A DNA stretch of 64,000 nt. Origin: Bacteroidota bacterium (GTDB lineage Bacteria; Bacteroidota; Bacteroidia; Bacteroidales; Porphyromonadaceae). Made by a program: the position numbers and the translations under genes. The notes under the pieces are model-generated. The model ran no database searches, had not been told where the DNA came from, and saw only the letters and a list, made by a program, of their open reading frames with translations. Positions 57,741 to 64,000 of this stretch are shown piece by piece; within the stretch, counting starts at the first letter, position 1, and each line of letters starts with the position of its first letter. Location of the stretch: contig JAEWZH010000003.1 of assembly GCA_023395395.1 (NCBI GenBank), forward strand, positions 1-64,000, read 5' to 3'.

Positions 57741-60338
57741 ATGAAGTTTATTCAAAGAGCAATCTCAATGGTTGTACTACTTGCACTAAGTTGGGGCACT
57801 ATTGTCCCCTCTTATGCGGTATCTACCCCTAATGAAGAGAAACAGATTACGGATGCCAACATTGTGGGACATGTAGTAGACAAGGTCACTGGAGAGCATT
57901 TGGTCGGGGTAGTCATCCGCATCAGGGAGACAGCCTATGGTACTACCACTGACAGATCGGGACACTTCTATCTCCGAAATCTCAAACCGGGAAAGTACAC
58001 GATGGAGGTATCTGCTGTGGGTTATCAAAAAGCGACACGGGAGATTACAGTAGTAGAAAACAAAACGATAGAAATCAACATCTCCCTCGAGGAGGATGTG
58101 TTTAACCTCCACGAAGTGGTGGTCTCCTCTAACCGCCAAAAGACGCTCAGAAAAAATGCACCCACACTCGTAAGTGTAATAGACAACAAATCTTTTGAGG
58201 TAAGCAATGCGACAAATCTTGCTCAAGGACTTACTTTCCAACCAGGAATCAGGGTGGAGAACAACTGTCAGAATTGTGGCTTTAATCAAGTGCGTATCAA
58301 TGGATTGGACGGAAGATTCTCGCAAATCCTTATCGACAGTAGACCTATCTTTAGCGCACTAGCCGGGGTATATGGGTTGGAGCAGATACCAGCCAATATG
58401 ATAGAGCGAGTAGAGGTAGTCCGTGGAGGAGGCTCTGCGCTATATGGTTCGAGCGCTATCGCCGGAGTCATCAATATCATCACACAAGAACCTGTAGCTA
58501 ATAGTTTTGAAGCCTATGAAAATCTCACGCTTACCGGGATGAAGACTCCGGACAATACCATAGGCTTCAATGCCTCTGTCGTTGGAGCGGATGGTCGTAT
58601 TGGCGGAACTGTCTTCGGACAAGCTCGCGACCGAGGGGCTTGGGATGCCAATGGCGATGGCTTTAGTGAAATCGGTATGATTAGAGGAAGGGCTATTGGG
58701 GCGCACGGGTTCCTGAGATTATCCGAGTTTGATAGGATTACGGGAGAGCTACACTCACTACAAGAGTACCGCAGGGGTGGTGACCGACTCGACCTACCAG
58801 TGCACGCAGCTGCCGTAGCCGAGCAGACCGACCACACTATCTATAGTGGCAATCTTAAGTACGACCACAGCTCGTTCAACCTACTGCACCGCCTTCAGAT
58901 CTTTGCGTCGGGGCAAGTGGTTAAGCGTACCAGCTATTACGGCGGTATTGGGGAGAATAATGTCGGCAAACTAGGCTTTATCCCTAAAGGTGAGTTTGGC
59001 ACCAACTTCGGCAATACTACAGGCAAGACTTTCCAAGGAGGTCTCCAATATAGCTACGATTGGGAGACGGCTCCAGTCGCTCCTATCAAGTTTTTGACAG
59101 GGGTTGAGTACGTATACGATAGCCTGTACGACGTGATGCCTATCCGTGCGTGGGAAAAGGATGCCCAAGGAAAATCCCTCAATCCTCCCATCGATCAACG
59201 TATCCACAACCTGAGTCAAATAGCGCAGGCAGAATGGGGCAATGACTACTGGACAATCTTGCTCGGGACGCGAATTGATGAGCATAGTGCAATTAAAAAT
59301 AGCAAGGGGGCAATAAGGCCTATCTTTAGCCCGAGAGCAACACTGCGCTACAATCCCTCTGAAAAAATTAATATCAGGGCTAGCTACGCTAAGGGCTTTA
59401 GAGCGCCGCAAGTCTTTGACGAAGATCTCCATGTCGGGGTCGTGGGCGGAGAGGCACAGCGAGTGTACAATGCCCCTGACTTAAAACCGGAAGAGAGCCA
59501 TAGCTTCAGTCTAAGCACAGATATGTACTTCAATATCGGTGAGGTACAGACTAACTTCCTCGTGGAAGGATTCTATACTAAGTTGGTGGGAGCGTTTACC
59601 AATGTAGAACGCACAGATGCACCCAAGCTAGGGTTCCAGATATTCGACAGGATAAATGGTTCAGGGGCTCAGGTTTACGGTCTCAATATCGAAGCCAAAG
59701 CGAGTTGGAGAAAGCTCAATATCCAAGGTGGGCTTACACTGGCACGCAGCCAATGGGATCAAGCTCAGGAATGGGGCAATCGCACTCTACTAGCGACCGA
59801 AGATGCCAAAAATCCAAAGGATATAAATACATTGGTGGATCACGGACCAAGCACGCTAGCGGCGTTTAACATAGAAGGTGAAAAGGTCGCTATGACTACC
59901 AAACAGATGCTCAGGACGCCCAATCTCTACGGCTATCTAACAGCGAAGTATAATCCTATCACTCCGCTTAGCATCTCTCTATCGCTCAATTATACCGGGA
60001 AGATGTATATCCCTCACGTGGTCACTGTAGGGCAGATGGCTGAGGTAAACGATATACAGCTGGTCAATAGTGGACTTAGACCTAATACATCGGAACTAGA
60101 GAAGGCACCAAGATGGGATAGACTGGAGGTATCGCCCAATTACTTTGATCTCGGGGCAAAGGTCAGTTATGATATTAAGGTATTCAATACTTCTACTATC
60201 CAGCTCTACGTAGGGATGTATAATATTCTCAATTCTTTCCAAAAGGACTTTGATCGGACGAGTAATCGAGACAGCGGATACATGCACGGACCGACAGCTC
60301 CTCGTTCGTTCTATTCAGGACTGAAGATATCACTTTAA
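57741..60338 (+). CDS. TonB-dependent outer-membrane receptor
   Basis: 865 residues: signal peptide (MVVLLALSWGTIVPSYA), a carboxypeptidase-regulatory-like domain (about 40-120, ANIVGHVVDKVTGEHLVGVVI), a full plug domain (about 125-250) with LAQGLTFQPGIRVENNCQNCG, VRINGLDGRFSQILIDSRP and IERVEVVRGGGSALYGSSAIAGVINI, and a 22-strand-type barrel with FRAPQVFDEDLHVG and a C-terminal FYSGLKISL. The plug motifs match siderophore, cobalamin and haem receptors; the CXXC pair in the plug marks a Bacteroidota subgroup. Ligand unknown. It would be driven by the TonB-ExbBD system at 21.6-23.6 kb. No lipoprotein or permease partner is adjacent. Confidence 0.94.
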   Translation: MKFIQRAISMVVLLALSWGTIVPSYAVSTPNEEKQITDANIVGHVVDKVTGEHLVGVVIRIRETAYGTTTDRSGHFYLRNLKPGKYTMEVSAVGYQKATREITVVENKTIEINISLEEDVFNLHEVVVSSNRQKTLRKNAPTLVSVIDNKSFEVSNATNLAQGLTFQPGIRVENNCQNCGFNQVRINGLDGRFSQILIDSRPIFSALAGVYGLEQIPANMIERVEVVRGGGSALYGSSAIAGVINIITQEPVANSFEAYENLTLTGMKTPDNTIGFNASVVGADGRIGGTVFGQARDRGAWDANGDGFSEIGMIRGRAIGAHGFLRLSEFDRITGELHSLQEYRRGGDRLDLPVHAAAVAEQTDHTIYSGNLKYDHSSFNLLHRLQIFASGQVVKRTSYYGGIGENNVGKLGFIPKGEFGTNFGNTTGKTFQGGLQYSYDWETAPVAPIKFLTGVEYVYDSLYDVMPIRAWEKDAQGKSLNPPIDQRIHNLSQIAQAEWGNDYWTILLGTRIDEHSAIKNSKGAIRPIFSPRATLRYNPSEKINIRASYAKGFRAPQVFDEDLHVGVVGGEAQRVYNAPDLKPEESHSFSLSTDMYFNIGEVQTNFLVEGFYTKLVGAFTNVERTDAPKLGFQIFDRINGSGAQVYGLNIEAKASWRKLNIQGGLTLARSQWDQAQEWGNRTLLATEDAKNPKDINTLVDHGPSTLAAFNIEGEKVAMTTKQMLRTPNLYGYLTAKYNPITPLSISLSLNYTGKMYIPHVVTVGQMAEVNDIQLVNSGLRPNTSELEKAPRWDRLEVSPNYFDLGAKVSYDIKVFNTSTIQLYVGMYNILNSFQKDFDRTSNRDSGYMHGPTAPRSFYSGLKISL

Positions 60339-60347
60339 GTACAAATG

Positions 60348-60399
60348 AAAAGAGGCTACGCATTACCACTTCTATTCGGGATGCGTAGCCTCTTTTTTC
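60348..60399. terminator. Bidirectional terminator between the receptor gene and dapL
   Basis: 16-base arms AAAAGAGGCTACGCAT and complement around a 17-base loop, followed by TTTTTTCTTG on the plus strand; A-rich on the other side for dapL. Confidence 0.88.
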
Positions 60400-60409
60400 T
60401 TGCGGCTCC

Positions 60410-61612
60410 TCACTGAGCTAGGCGTTCCATCGCCTCCCTAGTTGCCTCATGAGTACTAAAGGCTGAAAGGCGGAAGTAGCCCTCTCCCTCGAGGCCAAAG
60501 CCTACTCCCGGAGTACCTACTATCTGCTTCTCGGTCAGCAGATAGTTGAAGTAATTCCATGATGCAGGATAGGCATCTGGAGTCTTGAGCCAAATATAAG
60601 GTGAAGAAACTCCGCCAAAATGCTCTACACCTGCTTTTGCTAATGCCTCACGGATTACTCTCGCATTCTCCATATAATAGTCGATATTGGCTTTTACCTG
60701 GGTCTTTCCCTCTGCCGTATAGATAGCTGCCACACCTGCTTGGCTGATATAGCTGGCGCCATTAAACTTTGTGGTCTGCCTACGGCTCCACATGCCATTG
60801 AGATCTACCGGTAAGCTCTTAGGCACAACGGTATAGCCACACCTCACCCCAGTAAAGCCGGCTGTCTTGGAGTAACTTCTAAATTCTATCGCACACTCTC
60901 TTGCACCCTCAATCTCATAGATGCTATGTGGCACCTCCGGCTCCGTCACAAAGGCCTCGTAGGCAGCGTCAAAAAGAATCAAAGCCTCATTAGCCCGTGC
61001 ATAATCGACAAAGACCCTGAGTTGGTCACGAGTGAGCGTAGTGCCTGTAGGGTTGTTGGGATAGCAGAGATATATCAAGTCTACTGGCTCGCTAGGCAAG
61101 GCTGGCACAAAACCATTTTCTCTATTACAAGCGAGGTAGACCAAATTGCTCCACTTCCCCTCTGGGAGATACTCTCCTGCTCGACCGGCAAGCGCATTGC
61201 TATCGACATAGACGGGATAAACAGGGTCAGTCACTGCAATCTTCACATCGTTGCTGAATAGGTCTACGATATTGGCTGTATCGCTCTTGGCTCCATCGCT
61301 GACAAAGACCTCTGATGGGTCGAGCTCCACTCCATAGGGGGCGAAGTCGTGTCGGACAATCAACTCTCGCAAAAAAGCATAGCCCTGCTCAGGACCATAG
61401 CCTCGCAATGTCTTGCTTGCAGACATCTCATCCACCGCTCTATGCATCGCCTCGATACTTGCGGAAGGAAGCGGGAGGGTCACATCACCGATACCCATTC
61501 GGATAATTTTGGCATCGGGATGCTCAGTCTGATATTTATTGACACGGCGATTAATCTCTGCAAATAGATAGCTCCCGGGGAGCTTCTGAAAATTCTTGTT
61601 TATCTTTATCAT
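60410..61612 (-). CDS. dapL: LL-diaminopimelate aminotransferase
   Basis: 400-residue PLP enzyme that makes LL-diaminopimelate directly from tetrahydrodipicolinate, bypassing the succinylase or acetylase routes. The fold type I core shows IIRMGIGDVTLPLP (about 39-52), GYGPEQGYAFLREL, VSDGAKSDTANI, YPNNPTGTTLT (about 184-194) and SYSKTAGFTGVRCGY with the PLP lysine near residue 250. Length and motifs match DapL of Bacteroidota and Chlamydiae. It overlaps dapF by four bases (61609-61612), so the two consecutive lysine/wall steps are coupled. Confidence 0.95.
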   Translation of the reverse strand: MIKINKNFQKLPGSYLFAEINRRVNKYQTEHPDAKIIRMGIGDVTLPLPSASIEAMHRAVDEMSASKTLRGYGPEQGYAFLRELIVRHDFAPYGVELDPSEVFVSDGAKSDTANIVDLFSNDVKIAVTDPVYPVYVDSNALAGRAGEYLPEGKWSNLVYLACNRENGFVPALPSEPVDLIYLCYPNNPTGTTLTRDQLRVFVDYARANEALILFDAAYEAFVTEPEVPHSIYEIEGARECAIEFRSYSKTAGFTGVRCGYTVVPKSLPVDLNGMWSRRQTTKFNGASYISQAGVAAIYTAEGKTQVKANIDYYMENARVIREALAKAGVEHFGGVSSPYIWLKTPDAYPASWNYFNYLLTEKQIVGTPGVGFGLEGEGYFRLSAFSTHEATREAMERLAQ

Positions 61613-62409
61613 ATCACCACTTTTCCTTGAAATACATAGGTCGCTGGTCCTGTCATAAATACGGAGTCACACTCATTGCCCGACCAGCCAATCGTAAGAT
61701 CACCGCCTGGCATTATCACTTTTACTGGGCTATCGGCTATCCCCTTATGGATCGCAGCTACGGCTGTAGCTGTGGCACCGGTACCGCAAGCCATCGTAAG
61801 ACCTGAGCCTCGCTCCCACACTCTCATCTTGACGGTGTGACGATCGAGTATCTGAGCAATCTCATAATTGACGCCATCGGGAAAAGCGGTATGCTTCTCT
61901 ATCCTGGGTCCTATTGTGTCTAGCGGGTAGTCGTCAGGGTCTTGAGCAATAAAATTGATAAAATGAGGATTGCCCACAGATACAGACACGCCCTCGACTT
62001 CGTCTACCTGCCTGCTATCCTCCAACACCTTAGGTAACCCCATATCCACTCGAGCATGTGTGACCTGCTCCCCTTCGATAGTAAGTGTAAGTATCTTTTC
62101 TCCCGAACGGGTATTTATGGTCATAGGGTTGTCACGGCAAAGACCTCGCTCATAGAGTAGCTTTGCGACACAGCGGATCGCATTGCCACACATAAGTCCT
62201 TCCGAACCGTCGAGATTAAATATCCTCATCAAGTAATGACCCGAAGTCTCCTTGTTGTAAGTGATTATGCCATCACCTCCTATCCCCGTCCTACGGGGAC
62301 TAAACTGCTGCGCAAATCCTTCTAGGTTTCCAATTGGATATCGGTCTAAGTCCACATAGATGTAGTCATTGCCCAGTCCATGAAGTTTATCAAATACTAT
62401 TTCCATCAT
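61609..62409 (-). CDS. dapF: Diaminopimelate epimerase
   Basis: 266-residue cofactor-free racemase converting LL- to meso-diaminopimelate. The two catalytic cysteines are visible in GLMCGNAIRCVAKL (about 72-85) and TMACGTGATATAVAA (about 206-220); the start MMEIVFDKLHGLGNDYIYVD is typical. It overlaps both neighbours by four bases (antiporter upstream, dapL downstream). Its product is the substrate of the MurE encoded here. Confidence 0.96.
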   Translation of the reverse strand: MMEIVFDKLHGLGNDYIYVDLDRYPIGNLEGFAQQFSPRRTGIGGDGIITYNKETSGHYLMRIFNLDGSEGLMCGNAIRCVAKLLYERGLCRDNPMTINTRSGEKILTLTIEGEQVTHARVDMGLPKVLEDSRQVDEVEGVSVSVGNPHFINFIAQDPDDYPLDTIGPRIEKHTAFPDGVNYEIAQILDRHTVKMRVWERGSGLTMACGTGATATAVAAIHKGIADSPVKVIMPGGDLTIGWSGNECDSVFMTGPATYVFQGKVVI

Positions 62410-63923
62410 ATATTCTTATCCAAACTATAGTTATTCACACCCAGCTCTTCATATGCCTGTACGAGAGCCTCTTCATCATCAGAAATAAAAAGCACATGGT
62501 CACCCTCTGCCAGCTCAGTTTGCCCCTTAGGGATAAAGAATTTTTCATCTCTTTGTACCATGATCGCTAGAGTATGATCAGGGAGAGGGAGATCCATCAT
62601 CTTATTGCTCCTCTCTATCATATTTTTACTCACTACGATTTCCGAAATAGAACTCTTGATTCGTTGAGGCAGATTGATGTCTCCAAAGACAGGATCCTTT
62701 GTCTCAGTATCTACCAAGTCGAGCTTTTCCGCCATCATTTGCACAGTAGTCCCTTGTACCAATAGAGAGAGAATGGTGATAAAAAATACTATGGTGAAGA
62801 CCAACTGAGCATTCTCTACCCCTTCCACCCAAGGCGTCATGGCAAAAATAATCGGTACCGCCCCTCTCAGACCTACCCAACTTATATACATCTGCGACTT
62901 CATCTTCAACTTCTTCCAGAAAGGTAGCAACGTAAGATGAACCGCAATCGGACGCCCAAAGAGCATCATAAATAAAGAAATAAGGATCGCAGGGATTGCC
63001 AATTGAAGCAAATAAGGGACATCGACCAATAAACCGAGGGTGAGGAACATCACAAGCTGGCTCAGCCATTGAATCCCGTCGAAAAACTTTGCAATCGTAT
63101 TGCTATACTGTATCCTAGAATTACCAATCACAAGGCCTGACACATACACAGCCAAGTAACCATTGCCATATACGGCATTGGTAAAAGAGTAGATAAAAAA
63201 GGATACAGCAAGCATCAAGATTGGATAGAGCGAAGTAGCGTACAGATTAGTCTTATTCACTAGCCAAGCTGCTGCTTTTCCAAGAAGGAAACCGAGCAGT
63301 ACACCCACGACAAACTGTACCACAAACATCCACACGCCGTCCCAAATCGACACACTATCTCCCATCTTAATCATCGACACCAGGATAATAGTGAGCATGT
63401 ATGCCATAGGGTCGTTGCTACCACTCTCAAATTCAAGGAGCGGTTTCAGATTACACTTCAGATTGGTTTTCCTTGAGCGAAGAATAGAGAATACAGAAGC
63501 TGAGTCCGTCGAGCTCATTACACTGGCAAAGAGAAGTGACTCTAAGAAGGTCAGCTTCACCCCAAAGTCTATCCACTGAAATAAATAATAAATGAAGACT
63601 GCTGTGAGCAACGCCGTCAGCAATACCCCCACCGTAGCCAACAGGGCTCCGGGAAGCAATATCGGCTTGATTTGTCGGTAAGAGGTGTCCATACCTCCCG
63701 AGAAGAGGATAATCACAAGTGCTACCGTACCAATCGATTGAGCAGTAACAGGGTCGTCAAAATTAAAATATTCAGTAGTACCTGCCGCCATCCCAACTCC
63801 GAGAAAAAGGAGCAGTGTCGGTAAGCCAAATCTAAAACCAGTCTTACTGAGAAATAATCCTATTATAGCAAGGATTGAGCCATATAAAAGCAGTTGGTTT
63901 GTCGTTATTGCTGCTAATAACAT
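62406..63923 (-). CDS. K+/H+ or Na+/H+ antiporter of the CPA1/NhaP2 (CvrA) type with C-terminal RCK_C domain
   Basis: 505 residues from MLLAAITTNQLLLYG (an upstream ATG at 63977 would add 18 polar residues). About 12 membrane helices span 5-385, with LFASVMSSTDSASVFSILRSRKTN and EFESGSNDPMAYML (about 170-183), the ion-site motifs of the family, and SWVGLRGAVPIIFAM near residue 345. The C-terminal ~110 residues (SSISEIVVSKNMIERSNKMMDLPLPDHTLAIMV in pieces) form a TrkA-C/RCK_C-like regulatory domain. It would regulate cytosolic K+ and pH. First gene of the antiporter-dapF-dapL run. The 77 bases upstream show no gene. Confidence 0.9.
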   Translation of the reverse strand: MLLAAITTNQLLLYGSILAIIGLFLSKTGFRFGLPTLLLFLGVGMAAGTTEYFNFDDPVTAQSIGTVALVIILFSGGMDTSYRQIKPILLPGALLATVGVLLTALLTAVFIYYLFQWIDFGVKLTFLESLLFASVMSSTDSASVFSILRSRKTNLKCNLKPLLEFESGSNDPMAYMLTIILVSMIKMGDSVSIWDGVWMFVVQFVVGVLLGFLLGKAAAWLVNKTNLYATSLYPILMLAVSFFIYSFTNAVYGNGYLAVYVSGLVIGNSRIQYSNTIAKFFDGIQWLSQLVMFLTLGLLVDVPYLLQLAIPAILISLFMMLFGRPIAVHLTLLPFWKKLKMKSQMYISWVGLRGAVPIIFAMTPWVEGVENAQLVFTIVFFITILSLLVQGTTVQMMAEKLDLVDTETKDPVFGDINLPQRIKSSISEIVVSKNMIERSNKMMDLPLPDHTLAIMVQRDEKFFIPKGQTELAEGDHVLFISDDEEALVQAYEELGVNNYSLDKNI

Positions 63924-64000
63924 GATCAATTTTATCTTATCAGAAACATTTTGCAATATACAAAAAGATGGAGACATAATACAGTGATTTGATGAAAATT

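Overview
The window looks like a chromosomal segment of a Bacteroidota (Bacteroidales) bacterium, most likely Porphyromonas or a close relative. Support: promoters of the form TTTG-N19/20-TAnnTTTG, no strong Shine-Dalgarno sequences, many TonB-linked outer-membrane proteins, GLPGLI and DUF4494 family proteins, an OmpA protein resembling the Porphyromonas Pgm6/7 type, an Mfa1/FimA-like fimbrillin lipoprotein, and a Rho factor with a long N/Q-rich insert. The genus is inferred from gene content, not from a search.

Layout. 1-1.6 kb: end of a decayed or frameshifted IS3-type transposase, a tandem-repeat element and two identical tRNA-Asn genes. 1.7-4 kb: groES-groL and a small winged-helix gene. 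4.1-5 kb: an islet with two small ORFs (a Gly-rich twin-CX10C peptide interrupted at a G9 tract, and a three-helix membrane protein), bounded by murD and by a decayed copy of the murD 3' end. 5-11.7 kb (minus): ftsL-ftsI-murE-mraY-murD, the core of the division/cell-wall cluster without its usual ends. 12.1-18.5 kb (minus): membrane protein with a degenerate Nudix-like domain, outer-membrane beta-barrel protein, VanX-type dipeptidase, rho, tRNA-Tyr. 18.8-21 kb (plus): membrane-anchored hypothetical protein and MscS-type channel. 21-27.6 kb (minus): apparent seven-gene operon lptFG-like, ribBA, pdxJ, exbB, exbD, tonB, DJ-1. 28-31.4 kb: GLPGLI protein and its outer-membrane partner, preceded by four AT-rich sites at 23-bp spacing. 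31.5-37.1 kb: operon PASTA protein, rluD, ddl, acyltransferase, nicotinamidase, DUF4494, YggS. 37.2-41.3 kb: acidic protein, OmpA lipoprotein, malate dehydrogenase, tRNA-Leu, panB, TRIC-type channel. 41.4-50.3 kb (minus): fimbrillin, C1 peptidase, dnaX, cdd, a third repeat element, htpG, ompA. 50.5-53.6 kb (minus): sulfatase and GH109-like oxidoreductase. 53.7-64 kb: nucleoside kinase, phosphodiesterase, ruvC, tRNA-Lys, TonB-dependent receptor, dapL, dapF, K+/H+ antiporter.

The genes connect in several ways. MurE carries the DNPR signature for meso-diaminopimelate; DapL and DapF make that residue; Ddl, MurD, MraY and FtsI act in the same cell-wall pathway. TonB-ExbB-ExbD would energise the two or three outer-membrane receptors. 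The sulfatase/GH109 pair suggests use of sulfated, GalNAc-containing host glycans.

The most unusual signals are (1) a dispersed intergenic element, three copies in 64 kb, built on a 10-bp palindrome repeated every 22 bp; (2) the small islet inserted beside murD with a duplicated murD tail and a poly-G interrupted peptide; and (3) the four-site 23-bp-phased array upstream of the GLPGLI/receptor pair.
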